DNA from: Parvibaculum sp.
GTDB taxonomy: Bacteria > Pseudomonadota > Alphaproteobacteria > Parvibaculales > Parvibaculaceae
Direction of reading: 5' to 3'
Length of the DNA: 64,000 bases
Assembly (NCBI RefSeq): GCF_019635935.1
Contig: NZ_JAHBYN010000001.1
Span: 3,253,532 to 3,317,531 of the forward strand
The notes under the pieces are model-generated. The model was not told the origin of the DNA. It searched no databases and saw only the letters and a program-made list of their open reading frames with translations. This document shows positions 38,408 to 47,739 of this stretch, one piece after another (within the stretch, counting starts at the first letter, position 1; each line of letters begins with the position of its first letter). Made by a program: the position numbers and the translations under genes.

Positions 38408-39707
38408 CGACCAGCTCCGTTTCCATCCCGCGCTCTTCTTCGGTTGGCGTTCCCGTCTCGATGCCGGCCGGTTGGCGCAGCGCATGAACATGCAGGAGAC
38501 GGAGCATTCCGGTTTCGAGCGCCCGGCTACGGGCCAGCCACGCATTGCCTTCACGCATCAACATGGCGGCCGTTTCTGGCGGAAGTTTGGCGTTTTGCAG
38601 GCAATCGTGGAAATGCCGCCATCCGGCATGGATAAGCGGCAGATATTCGGCGGTCAGGTCGTCAATTCTGTCGATCTTGTAATGTTGGGCTTCGAGCGTT
38701 TCCCGGTATTTCGCTTCCGTCCACGGAAACACCGGCGCTGCCTCGGCGTTTTGCCAGACGACAAGCATGTCGTCGTCGATCTCGTCGCGCGCAAGCACGA
38801 AATCGGTGAACATCAACGATCCGCCATCGCGCAATGCGCGGCCCACCAGCGCCAGCATCGCCGCGCGATCTTCGACGGCAAACAAGGTCTCGCGCATGAA
38901 AATCGCCGCATACTGACCTTCCGGCGCGAAATCGTCGGCCGAAAATCCGTCCGGACGCGTGAGAACAGGCGCGGTAGCGGCGACGCCCGCCTGCACGGAC
39001 ATTTCATGCCCCGCGGCCGCAAGTTGTGCGTCCGTTTCGAGCCCCTTCACCGTGACGCCGAATGTTTTCGCGACCGCGCGCATCGCGCCGCCGAGACCGG
39101 GCGCCAGGTCGAGATAGAGACCGTCTTTTTCAAACGCCAGCGGCCGCACCAGCTTGACCGCGAACTCGGGCCCGCCCGGCAGGCTGAAACCTTCGCCCCA
39201 GAGCTTCTGGATGATGTCGATGCGGCCGAGAACCGGCGCCTCCGGCGCGGCGGCAGGCGCGGTGGCGGCAGCGGCAGGTTGCGCGATGGTCTTTGACTGT
39301 ATTGCTACGGGTGCCTTGACCTTTTTCGTTTTCTTTTTCTTCTTCCGCCGGGCAACGCCCTTGGCGCGTGCGACGTCGTCGGTATCCATGCCTTCCCACC
39401 AGGCGATAAGCCGCAGCAGGCCCTCCATGACGATTCCCGTCTCGGACGAGCGGGCTTTTTTGGGCGAGCTCTTCTTGTCTCCCTTGGAATCCGATGCGTC
39501 CTGTTGGCCGGGCCGCTTGTCCGGATGTTCGACGAGAAACTTCTCAAGGGCTTGCCGGTGCGTGGCGCTGAGCTTGCGCATTCGCCGGAAGCGGGCGATT
39601 GCATCGCCGGACATGGATTCCAGAGCGGATGTGAAGACAGCGACCGGCATCGCCTGCAGCTCATCGCTGCCGACTGTTGCCAGGTTGACGAGCGCTGTGT
39701 CGCTCAT
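38394..39707 (-). CDS. Predicted SAM-dependent methyltransferase with basic linker
   Basis: About 437 residues in two parts. The N-terminal 150 residues are helical with a low-complexity basic stretch (RRKKKKKTKKVK) and an Ala/Pro-rich linker. The C-terminal part looks like a class I methyltransferase: motif I LDLAPGLGGAM, acidic end of strand 2 (VKGLETD), and YAAIFMRETLFAVEDRAAML for motif IV. The GxGxG loop is intact. No family name recognised. ATG 39707 has GGCGGA before it; 28 further in-frame residues upstream look non-coding. The substrate may be nucleic acid or protein given the Lys tract. Confidence 0.6.
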   Translation of the reverse strand: MSDTALVNLATVGSDELQAMPVAVFTSALESMSGDAIARFRRMRKLSATHRQALEKFLVEHPDKRPGQQDASDSKGDKKSSPKKARSSETGIVMEGLLRLIAWWEGMDTDDVARAKGVARRKKKKKTKKVKAPVAIQSKTIAQPAAAATAPAAAPEAPVLGRIDIIQKLWGEGFSLPGGPEFAVKLVRPLAFEKDGLYLDLAPGLGGAMRAVAKTFGVTVKGLETDAQLAAAGHEMSVQAGVAATAPVLTRPDGFSADDFAPEGQYAAIFMRETLFAVEDRAAMLALVGRALRDGGSLMFTDFVLARDEIDDDMLVVWQNAEAAPVFPWTEAKYRETLEAQHYKIDRIDDLTAEYLPLIHAGWRHFHDCLQNAKLPPETAAMLMREGNAWLARSRALETGMLRLLHVHALRQPAGIETGTPTEEERGMETELVDAAT

Positions 39708-39940
39708 GGTCAGTCCGCCGGTTTTCCCCAATTCCCGATGTTTCGCGCCCGCCGGAAGCAGCCTTCCGCATGGCGCAGAGCAGCGGTTCAAACGCCATAA
39801 TATTGCCAGGTGCGTTAAATCCTCGTTTCCGGCTATCGCCCAAACGTTAACGTTCTCTAAACTCGCGCTTTTCTTTGTGGCGGAAATCGCTCATTTTAGC
39901 CGCGCGCTGATTGAGTTTCGGGGTGGGGCGGCGCTGTTTC

Positions 39941-42238
39941 ATGGCCAGAGTGATGAATCCGGTATTGCGGTTGCCGCGCACGATTGTTGCGTTGTGCCTT
40001 GGCTTGTTTCTCGTTGCCGTTGCCGGCGTCGCACAATTCACCATCTCTTCGGACACGCGCGTCTTCTTCGCCCCCGACGGCGCGGGCCTCAAGGCGTTGC
40101 AGTCCTTCGACGCCCGATACGGCCAGAACAACAATGTGTTGATGGTCGTCTGGGCTGGCGGCCGCAAGGTCACCGAGCCGGATGTTCTGGCCGCCATCGG
40201 CGATCTCGTCGAGCGCGCCTGGCAGTTGCCGAGTTCGACGCGCGTCGATGCGCTGACGAACTTTCCGCATGTCTCGTCCGATGCCGACAGCTTCACAGTT
40301 GCCGATCTGGTTCCGGATCCGGCGGGCGTGACGCCGGAGGAGGCGCGTGAGATCGAACGGATCGCTCTCGACGACCCTTTGATCGTCAACCGGCTTCTGG
40401 CCGAGGACGGACGCGCGGCCGGCATCCTCGTCAATTTCAACCTGCCGGTCGAGGCCTCGGCGGAAGTGCGGGCCATCATCGCCGCGAGCCGGGCGCTGGT
40501 CGCCGCCTTCGAGGCGGATCACCCCGGCATCGAGGTGAAGCTCACCGGCAATGTGATGCTGATGGGCACGTTCACCGAGGCCGCGCTGAACGACGCGATG
40601 GTGCTGATACCGATCAGCCTCGTCGTCACCGCGATCGTCATGTTCATTTTCGTGCGGGCCATCCTGCCAAGCATCGCCATTCTCTCTCTGCTCGGGCTTT
40701 CCAGCGCCACCGCGATGGGCGTTGCCGGCTGGTATGGATGGGAAATCAACACCGCGACCGTCGCCTGTCCGATCATCATTATGACGATCAACATGGCCTC
40801 TGCCGTTCGCATCGTCACCACGGCGCTCGGCGCGCTTGGTCGCGGGCTGGCGAAAAACGAGGCGATTGCCGAAGCGGTGCGGATGAACCTCTGGCCGGTG
40901 ACGCTGACCAACGCAACCACGATGATCGGCTTCCTGGCGATGAACCTCGCCGATGCGCCGCCGCTGCAGCAGCAGGGCAACATCGTCGCAATCGGCATCG
41001 TGATTGCCTACGTCTTTACCTTCACATGGCTTCCGGCGGTGCTGGCGCTGATGCCCCTGCATCCGGCGGTGCAGCGCTCGGAAGCCGCCATGGTGTCGCT
41101 CGGCCATTTCGTAAACCGCTACTACAAGGTGCTCTTCTTTCTCTGCGGCGCGGTCGTTGTTTCAAGCGCGTTCTGGATCGGCAATATCCGGCTCGACGAC
41201 GACTTCGCGCGGTATTTCGACTGGCGTTTCGACTATCGCCAGGCTTCGGATTTTGCCGAGGAGCGGTTGACCGGTCTCAACATCATCGAGTTCGACGTCG
41301 GGAGCGGCGAGGAGGGTGGCGTGTTCGAGCCCGAGTATCAGCGGCGTCTCGCGAATTTCGAGACCTGGTTGCGCGCCCAGGAAGGTGTGGTCAGCGTTGT
41401 CGCCGTCTCGGACATCACGCGGCGCATCCACGCCGCGATGGACGCCGGCGCTGCTGCGGCCAGCGGCGACATACCGGGCGACCGCGAACTCATCGCGCAA
41501 TACTTCCTGCTTTACGAATTGTCGCTTCCCTATGGCGCCTCGCTCAATGACCAGATCAATGTCAGCCGCTCGTCGAGCCGCGTAACGGCCATTCTGCGTC
41601 ACAAGACATCGAGCGAAATCAGGGCTCTCAATGCGGCGGCGGCGGAGTGGCTGTCGGCCAATGCGCCGCCTGAAATGCACAGCAAAGGCATCAGCATCAA
41701 CGTGCTCTTCGCCGAACTGTCCGGCATCAATATCCGATCGATGATGTTGAGCACCGCCATCTCGGTTCTTTTGATCGCCGTCATTGTGGGCCTGGCGCTG
41801 CGCAGCGCCTTTCTGGGATTTCTCAGCATCTTTCTCAACATGCTGCCTTCGCTGGTCGGCTTCGGCCTCTGGGGCTTGCTCTATCAGGACATCGGCCTCG
41901 CGGCTTCCGTCGTCACCGCCATGACCATCGGCCTCGTGGTCGACGACACGATCTACTTTCTGTTGATGTACCGGCAGGCGCGGGAGCGCGGGCTCGATCC
42001 CGAACAGTCGATCAACTACGTCTTCGCGACCGTCGGTGTCGCGATGCTGGTCATCACCGCCTCATTGACGCTCGGATTCGGGACGCTGGTTTTCTCCGGC
42101 TTCGAGGTCAACCGAGCACTGGGCGCGATGACCGCGCTGGTCATCATGTCCAATCTCTTCATCGATTGGCTGATGCTGCCGCCGGTAATGCGGATTGTCG
42201 AAAACAGCCGCCTGAGAGCCGCTGGACGCAGGAGCTAG
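39941..42238 (+). CDS. MMPL/RND-family transporter
   Basis: About 765 residues with the MMPL layout: one N-terminal helix, a periplasmic loop (about 35-210), five helices (the block around MNLWPVTLTNATTMIGFLAMN is a conserved half-repeat), a second loop and five more helices, with GLVVDDTIYFLLMYRQARERG near the end. This matches RND transporters of lipids or hopanoids (HpnN-like) rather than drug pumps, and no adaptor gene adjoins. ATG 39941 is chosen over the TTG at 39911. Probable role: moving a lipid toward the outer membrane; the cargo is unknown. Confidence 0.85.
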   Translation: MARVMNPVLRLPRTIVALCLGLFLVAVAGVAQFTISSDTRVFFAPDGAGLKALQSFDARYGQNNNVLMVVWAGGRKVTEPDVLAAIGDLVERAWQLPSSTRVDALTNFPHVSSDADSFTVADLVPDPAGVTPEEAREIERIALDDPLIVNRLLAEDGRAAGILVNFNLPVEASAEVRAIIAASRALVAAFEADHPGIEVKLTGNVMLMGTFTEAALNDAMVLIPISLVVTAIVMFIFVRAILPSIAILSLLGLSSATAMGVAGWYGWEINTATVACPIIIMTINMASAVRIVTTALGALGRGLAKNEAIAEAVRMNLWPVTLTNATTMIGFLAMNLADAPPLQQQGNIVAIGIVIAYVFTFTWLPAVLALMPLHPAVQRSEAAMVSLGHFVNRYYKVLFFLCGAVVVSSAFWIGNIRLDDDFARYFDWRFDYRQASDFAEERLTGLNIIEFDVGSGEEGGVFEPEYQRRLANFETWLRAQEGVVSVVAVSDITRRIHAAMDAGAAAASGDIPGDRELIAQYFLLYELSLPYGASLNDQINVSRSSSRVTAILRHKTSSEIRALNAAAAEWLSANAPPEMHSKGISINVLFAELSGINIRSMMLSTAISVLLIAVIVGLALRSAFLGFLSIFLNMLPSLVGFGLWGLLYQDIGLAASVVTAMTIGLVVDDTIYFLLMYRQARERGLDPEQSINYVFATVGVAMLVITASLTLGFGTLVFSGFEVNRALGAMTALVIMSNLFIDWLMLPPVMRIVENSRLRAAGRRS

Positions 42239-42315
42239 TGGTTGCGGTTGCCGCGGCATACTAGATTCGCGATTCTCCCTAGACTCATGATTATGGAATC
42301 ACTTAAAGCCGCCCA

Positions 42316-42330
42316 TTAACTGCTTGTTAG
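42316..42330 (+). promoter_or_regulatory. CtrA-like site before the PilZ-methyltransferase gene
   Basis: TTAA-CTGCTTG-TTAG, one mismatch from the TTAA-N7-TTAA consensus of the alphaproteobacterial cell-cycle regulator CtrA, 69 bases before the ATG at 42399. A second TTAA (42304) lies close by. The gap is AT-rich relative to the flanks. Confidence 0.4.
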
Positions 42331-42398
42331 TGTTTGTAATTCGATAGCCCTTATGATTCCTTAAATCCGGTGTGTATGCGTTTACGGGTGGGTGGGTA

Positions 42399-43850
42399 AT
42401 GCGGACCTATGAGCAACTGACGGGCGCCCAGGGGCGCAAGATGTTTTATCGCGCCGAGCGGTTCAAACCGGAACAGCTCTTTCGCGAGGCGGTTCCAGCC
42501 GTTTTCATCGACGATGAGCGTGCGACGCTCAAGAATCTCAGCATGACCGGCATCGCCGTCCAGAGCGCGCGGGCCGAAGGCTGGGACAATCAGATCGGTG
42601 CGGAATTGCCGTTCGAATTGCGGCTGGGGGATGCGCGTCTCTTTGGCGGTGCTGGGCGAATTCGTCGCGTCGAGCCGCATGGAATCCGCACGACCGTGGC
42701 GCTCGAATTCACCACCGGCTATCTCGACATTCCGACCATCGTCACCGATCACGACAATCTGGTGCTGACGCAGGCGCTGGCCGATCCGGCATTTGGCACG
42801 TCGGAGGGCATTTTGCCGGAGTTCCAGCAGCTCTCCACCGAGATCATCAATCTTTTCCGGTCCTACAAGCAGATTCTCGAAACCTTCGAAGCGCGCCTCA
42901 CGGCAACGGGCCGCACGCGGGAGAAGTTGCTGCTCGATGCGCTGATCGCCTGCGAAGAGCGCATGGTGCCGCAATGGAAAGAGCTCTGGTATCGGGGCAA
43001 CGACATTCTGACGCCGGTCTGGAGCGATCCGGCGACGCTCGCCCGGCACAAGCGCTATGCCGAGCGCGTGCTGACGCCCGACTTCATGCCGGGCGCTGTC
43101 ATGAAACGCTGCTACGAGAAGCCGCTCGGCTATCCGGGCGACTACCGCATCATGAACTATGTCTATGAATGGCAGCGCGTGGGCGACACGCCCTACGAAA
43201 AGCTGTTGCACCGCATCGGTGTCGAAACCGGCGCTTGCGTCGGTACGCGGCTGCGCATGACCCAGAAGCTGCTGGCGGAGCGTATTGCCGCCACCGCCGG
43301 CGACACGCCGCTCAACATTTCCAATCTGGGCTGCGGCTCGGCCTACGAGGTCTATGACTATCTGAAGATCGACAGGTTGCCGTCGCCGGTCAACTTCACC
43401 CTCATCGACCAGGACGACCGGGCACTGAACCACGCTTATGAACATGCTTATCCGGAGGTGGTCCGCCATGCGGGCCGCGCCAAGGTGCAATGTCTGCAGG
43501 CATCGTTTGCCCAGCTTCTGAAAGCCGGCGCGCTCTTCAAGACATTGCCGCCGCAGGACGTGATCTACAGTCTCGGTCTCTACGACTATCTCTCGGCGCG
43601 GCGCGCGCGTGCGTTGACGCACGACCTATACGCGCAGGTAAAACCGGGCGGGAAACTCATCCTCGCCAATGTCAAGAAAGGCCGCGAGTCCTGCGAGTGG
43701 CCGCTTGAATTCGTGACCGACTGGAGCCTCGTCTACCGCACCGAAGCGGATATGCTCGCATTGATCGAGGGGCTCGACGTCGCAAATGTCACGGTCGAGG
43801 TCGACGCGACGAAGTGCATCTACCTGATGGTGGTCGACAAACCGGAATAG
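42399..43850 (+). CDS. PilZ domain-SAM methyltransferase fusion
   Basis: About 483 residues. The N-terminus (about 15-105) is a PilZ-like beta-barrel: the N-x-S-x-x-G motif is present as NLSMTG, but the upstream arginine motif is irregular (RKMFYRAER), so c-di-GMP binding is uncertain. A helical middle (about 130-280) is followed by a class I methyltransferase with motif I ISNLGCGSAYEV and TLIDQDD for strand 2, and YSLGLYDYLS for motif IV. The ATG at 42399 is preferred to the GTG at 42372. It precedes, on the opposite strand, a PleC/DivJ-like kinase. A c-di-GMP-gated methyltransferase is the working idea; substrate unknown. Confidence 0.8.
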   Translation: MRTYEQLTGAQGRKMFYRAERFKPEQLFREAVPAVFIDDERATLKNLSMTGIAVQSARAEGWDNQIGAELPFELRLGDARLFGGAGRIRRVEPHGIRTTVALEFTTGYLDIPTIVTDHDNLVLTQALADPAFGTSEGILPEFQQLSTEIINLFRSYKQILETFEARLTATGRTREKLLLDALIACEERMVPQWKELWYRGNDILTPVWSDPATLARHKRYAERVLTPDFMPGAVMKRCYEKPLGYPGDYRIMNYVYEWQRVGDTPYEKLLHRIGVETGACVGTRLRMTQKLLAERIAATAGDTPLNISNLGCGSAYEVYDYLKIDRLPSPVNFTLIDQDDRALNHAYEHAYPEVVRHAGRAKVQCLQASFAQLLKAGALFKTLPPQDVIYSLGLYDYLSARRARALTHDLYAQVKPGGKLILANVKKGRESCEWPLEFVTDWSLVYRTEADMLALIEGLDVANVTVEVDATKCIYLMVVDKPE

Positions 43851-43869
43851 GGTATCCGCCGGCGGGCGT

Positions 43870-45381
43870 TCAAAGCGCCTGCCGGACGGTCTCTTCGGCT
43901 TGCGGCGCGACGAAGCGGCTCTTGGGGAAGGTGGCTTTCACGGTCGTGCCTTCGCCGACGCGGCTTTCGAGTTCGACCGTGCCGCCATGGAGATTCATGA
44001 TCTTGCGCACCAGCGGCAAGCCGAGCCCCGTGCCTTGCTGGGTGCGCGACATGGCATCCTCAACCTGCACGAACGGTTCGAATATCCGCACGATGTCCGA
44101 CGCCTTGATGCCAATGCCGGTATCGTCGACGCTGAGGACAAGATCGCCGGCATTGTTGAGCCCGAGTTCGACACGGACCTGCCCGTCTTTCGGCGTGAAT
44201 TTGAGGGCGTTCGACGCCAGATTGATCGCAACTTGATTGAACAGGCGCGGATCGGCGATGATCCAGGGTATGTCGTCCCGCACACGGAAGGTAAGGTCGA
44301 CACCGAGTTCCGAAGCGCGCTGGCGGAACATCCGCATCGTCCGGTTGAGTGAATCGACCGGATCGATCGGTTCTTCTTCCAGCCGCAGCTTGCCGGCCTC
44401 GGCTTTCGAAATGTCGAGGATGTCGTTGATGATGCTCAGCAGATGCGTGCCGCTGGACCGGATGTCGGCCGCATAATCGACATACCGGTCTTGTCCGACC
44501 GGACCGAACATCTGGTTGGAGATGATTTCCGAGAAGCCAATGATTGCGTTGAGCGGCGTGCGCAGTTCGTGGCTCATGATGGCGAGGAAGTCGTTCTTGG
44601 CGCGGCTTGCGGCTTCCGAGCGGCTCAGCAGCCTTTCCGAGCGGCGCTGTTCGAAGCGCAGCTTTTCATTGTCCACGAAGCTCGCCCGCAATTGCCGCTC
44701 CTGCACATAGTTCAGGAACATGGCGATCCCGACGGCCGACCCCATGAAGGCATTGTTGCTCACGAATATTTCGAAAGGCACGGGATTGACGAACAATATC
44801 ACCCACTCATAGGCAAGCACGGTCGTCAGCGACACGATGGTCGGGTAGAGGTAGCTGAGACGCCATACGCAATTGCTGTAGGCAATCACGACAATAAGAC
44901 CGGCATAATAGAGATAGGCGCCCGGCGCATCCGCGATGGCCGTCATAACGACAATGACGAAGCCGGGCGCGATCATTGCGAAAGACAGCCAGCCCGAGTT
45001 CCGGTGTGTGATATGGCCGGCATAGGAAAGCGCGACGAGCCCGAACAGAACCGGGCAAACAAGGCCGAAGCGCAACAGCCATGCTTCATAGACGATTTCG
45101 GGAACGATATAGGCGTCGAGAATTCCAAAAAGAGAAAAAACGAATGCGCCCATCACCATCGACAGACGGGTGACGGATATCTGGCGCGAATAGTTGGCCT
45201 CCGCGAAATCGTTCTCAAGTTCCGCATCGCTAAAGCGCAACGTGAGCCAGTGCATCGCGAAGTCGCGTCGATCCACCGAGAGCGCGGCACTGTCATCGAG
45301 GGTCAATATGTCGATCCATGCCAATGGTCGATCCTGACCGCCTGCCGCTAGCCGGCAAAGCTCCCAGGGTCGAAGAAACAT
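43870..45381 (-). CDS. Membrane histidine kinase, PleC/DivJ/PdhS-like
   Basis: Up to 503 residues. Six hydrophobic helices (about 75-235), a coiled linker, then the HisKA domain with FLAIMSHELRTPLNAIIGFSEI and a MFGPVGQDRYVDYAADI...GTHLLSIINDILDISKAEAG segment typical of kinases/phosphatases acting on DivK. HATPase boxes: N box NLASNALKF, G1 DTGIGI, G2 GTGLGLPL. No response regulator adjoins. The start is uncertain: ATG 45381 or ATG 45255; conserved sequence begins near residue 46. A perfect CtrA-type site is 90 bases upstream of 45381, suggesting a place in the CtrA cell-cycle network. Confidence 0.88.
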   Translation of the reverse strand: MFLRPWELCRLAAGGQDRPLAWIDILTLDDSAALSVDRRDFAMHWLTLRFSDAELENDFAEANYSRQISVTRLSMVMGAFVFSLFGILDAYIVPEIVYEAWLLRFGLVCPVLFGLVALSYAGHITHRNSGWLSFAMIAPGFVIVVMTAIADAPGAYLYYAGLIVVIAYSNCVWRLSYLYPTIVSLTTVLAYEWVILFVNPVPFEIFVSNNAFMGSAVGIAMFLNYVQERQLRASFVDNEKLRFEQRRSERLLSRSEAASRAKNDFLAIMSHELRTPLNAIIGFSEIISNQMFGPVGQDRYVDYAADIRSSGTHLLSIINDILDISKAEAGKLRLEEEPIDPVDSLNRTMRMFRQRASELGVDLTFRVRDDIPWIIADPRLFNQVAINLASNALKFTPKDGQVRVELGLNNAGDLVLSVDDTGIGIKASDIVRIFEPFVQVEDAMSRTQQGTGLGLPLVRKIMNLHGGTVELESRVGEGTTVKATFPKSRFVAPQAEETVRQAL

Positions 45382-45471
45382 GTAGTCCCGACCTTTTCTG
45401 GCATGAGCTTCCCTAAAATCGTCTTAAATGCTTGGTTCTGCGGCGGCGAAACTAAAACTTGCGCTTCACAA

Positions 45472-45487
45472 TTAAGAGGTACTTAAC
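45472..45487. promoter_or_regulatory. Perfect CtrA-type binding site
   Basis: TTAA-GAGGTAC-TTAAC matches TTAA-N7-TTAA exactly, with the extra C of the common TTAAC half-site. It lies in the divergent region between the histidine kinase (start 45381) and the desaturase (start about 45526-45556), so it could act on either. Consensus is established for CtrA in Alphaproteobacteria; occupancy is inference. Confidence 0.6.
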
Positions 45488-45525
45488 CTAAGATTCCATG
45501 TGCCGGATCTGGATTCCGGCAATCC

Positions 45526-46827
45526 TTGACCGTTAACGAATGGGTGGGGCTCCCGGTGAGCGTTTTGCCAGCGGAAGGCACGAGAAGCGGCATCCGGCCG
45601 TCCAAAGCCGGCGTGCCGTCCGATTGGCTGACGCCTGAGGAGCGTGCATATGTCAGCGAGAAGTCGCTGGGCCGCGGCCTGCGGATACTCGGGATTCATT
45701 ATGCCCTTTATTTCATCACGCTGGTCGGCGCTGTGGCGCCGTTGCCGATCGCGGCGAACCTTCTCTTTGCGGTCGCCAACGGAGCGTTGATTGGCCTTTT
45801 GTTCCTGATCGGTCACGACAGCGGTCATTCGGCGTTTGTGCCGGGCCGCACCATGAACCGCTGGATCACGCGGATTGTTTTTGTACCCTGCCTGCATTCG
45901 CGCAGCCTGTGGGACGTCGTCCACAACCGCATCCATCATCGCTACACCAATCTCAAGGGCTTCGACTATGTGTGGGCGCCGATGTCGAAGGAAGATTTCG
46001 ACGCGTCCTCGCCCTTGCGTCGCGGGCTCGAGCGCGTCTATCGCAGCATCTTCGGACCGCTGATCTACTACTGGATTGCGTTCTGGATTCCGAAGCTGGT
46101 ATTGCCGGTATCGCCCGAAGCGCGCGGAGAGTGGCGCCGGCATTTGCCCGATACGCTTTTCGTGGTCCTTGTCGGTGGCGGCGTCGTTGCGGGCATCGGC
46201 GTTCTGGGAAGCTGGCTGGCGCCCGAGCGTGCGCTCTGGCTGACGATGCTGCTCGGCTGGTTCATCCCGTTCGCCGTCTGGAACTATCTGATGGCGCTGT
46301 CGATTTTCCTGCAGCACAACCATCCCAAGGTGCCGTGGTTCGACAATCCCGACGAATGGAATTTCTACGGCGGCAACATTCGCGGCACCGCGCATGTCGA
46401 TCTGCCGTTCGACTTTCTGCCATTGTTCAAATGGGTCATGCTGCATCATGCCCATCACGCCTTGCCGTCGATCCCCGGCTACAAGCTGACCGAGGCGCAG
46501 GCGCTGCTGATCGATGCCTATGGCGACGATGTCGTCCGCTATCGCTTCGGTCTGGGCGAATACATGAACATCTATCGCAGCTGCAAACTCTTCGACTACA
46601 AGCGCAAGCAGTGGACCGATTTCAACGGCAAGCCCACAGCCGCGCCGATCGACCTTGCGGCGCATGGCCGTGAAACGCCGAAAGACCTGCGCGCTGCATG
46701 GCCGCTGCAACCGGCATCCGGTCCACGGCTTGCGCCGGGCCGGACCGGCCGCACGAAGTTTCCTGTGGACGATTCCATGGTCGCGGCGCCCCGCCGTGCA
46801 AGCGGCGGCGAGCCGCCTGCGGAGTAA
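45526..46827 (+). CDS. Membrane fatty acid desaturase
   Basis: About 430-residue di-iron membrane desaturase. All three histidine boxes are present: HDSGHSAF (about 107), HNRIHHRYTN (about 137) and HHAHHALPSIP (about 310), with hydrophobic segments between them. The spacing fits FA_desaturase-fold acyl-lipid or acyl-CoA desaturases; a carotenoid or hydroxylase role cannot be excluded. No in-frame ATG exists near the start: TTG 45526 or, with a GGTGGGG site before it, GTG 45556. It converges on uppP with an 11-base gap and may be CtrA-linked through the site at 45472. Confidence 0.88.
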   Translation: MTVNEWVGLPVSVLPAEGTRSGIRPSKAGVPSDWLTPEERAYVSEKSLGRGLRILGIHYALYFITLVGAVAPLPIAANLLFAVANGALIGLLFLIGHDSGHSAFVPGRTMNRWITRIVFVPCLHSRSLWDVVHNRIHHRYTNLKGFDYVWAPMSKEDFDASSPLRRGLERVYRSIFGPLIYYWIAFWIPKLVLPVSPEARGEWRRHLPDTLFVVLVGGGVVAGIGVLGSWLAPERALWLTMLLGWFIPFAVWNYLMALSIFLQHNHPKVPWFDNPDEWNFYGGNIRGTAHVDLPFDFLPLFKWVMLHHAHHALPSIPGYKLTEAQALLIDAYGDDVVRYRFGLGEYMNIYRSCKLFDYKRKQWTDFNGKPTAAPIDLAAHGRETPKDLRAAWPLQPASGPRLAPGRTGRTKFPVDDSMVAAPRRASGGEPPAE

Positions 46828-46838
46828 CGGCGCCCGTT

Positions 46839-47648
46839 TTATCCGCGTGTCAGGTAATAGACCAGCAGCAGGCTGCCGAACGCGATCCGGTACCAGCCGA
46901 ACATCGAGAAGCCGTGGCGGCTGACAAAGCCCACGAACCATCGCACGACGACCAGCGCGGAGAGGAAGGCGGCGACGAAGCCGGTGGCGAGGATGGGGAG
47001 GTGCGTGCCGTCGACAAGGGCGCGGTTGCTCCACACATCGAAGATTGTCGCGCCGATGATCACCGGAATCGCCAGAAAGAACGAAAATTCCGCCGCCGTC
47101 TTGCGTTCGACGCCGACCAGCAGTGAGCCGATGATGGTTGCGCCTGCGCGCGACATGCCGGGCACCAGCGCCAGACATTGAAACGCGCCGATCTTGAGTG
47201 TCGTCCCGAGTGTGAACGCTTCGATGGACGAAACGCGTTCCTCGATGTTCAGGCGTTCGGCCACGATGATCGCGATACCGCCAAGAATGAAGGCCGCGCT
47301 GACGACATAGGGCGAGAACAACACGCCGACGATGAAATCGTAAAAGATCGCGCCGAGGACAATCATCGGCAACGTGGCGATGACGATGGCCCTCACGAAG
47401 TTATGCGCCGACGGATCGCCGGAGAAGGTGCCGCGGACGACCGTGTTCAGCCGCTCCCGGTACAGGGTGCAGATCGCCAGGATCGCACCAATCTGGATCG
47501 ATGTTTCGAAGACCTCTCCGGGGACGCTGCTGAAACCAAGAAAATCGCCGGCCACGACCAGATGGCCGGTGGACGAAACCGGCAGGAATTCGGTTACCCC
47601 TTCGACGATGCCGAGCAGCAAGGCCTGCAGAAAGCTGTTCTCGAGCAT
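46839..47648 (-). CDS. uppP: Undecaprenyl-diphosphatase
   Basis: 269-residue integral membrane enzyme (BacA/UppP) dephosphorylating undecaprenyl pyrophosphate to recycle the lipid carrier for peptidoglycan. The family active-site blocks are present: GIVEGVTEFLPVSSTGH (about 13-29) and PGMSRAGATI (about 170). Eight or so hydrophobic helices. Single gene; ATG 47648. Overproduction gives bacitracin resistance in other bacteria. Confidence 0.96.
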   Translation of the reverse strand: MLENSFLQALLLGIVEGVTEFLPVSSTGHLVVAGDFLGFSSVPGEVFETSIQIGAILAICTLYRERLNTVVRGTFSGDPSAHNFVRAIVIATLPMIVLGAIFYDFIVGVLFSPYVVSAAFILGGIAIIVAERLNIEERVSSIEAFTLGTTLKIGAFQCLALVPGMSRAGATIIGSLLVGVERKTAAEFSFFLAIPVIIGATIFDVWSNRALVDGTHLPILATGFVAAFLSALVVVRWFVGFVSRHGFSMFGWYRIAFGSLLLVYYLTRG

Positions 47649-47739
47649 GTCGGCGGTCGTTCCTGCGCTGCGGAGCGTTGATTCGACCCGAGCCTAGCAC
47701 GCGAACCGTTACATGAACCTTATGGCAGGCAGATGTCGC

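Noticed and set aside
39843..39854. AACGTTAACGTT palindrome before the MMPL gene as a CtrA site
   Set aside because: Lacks TTAA-N7-TTAA spacing; a 12-bp palindrome by chance is plausible in this AT-richer gap.
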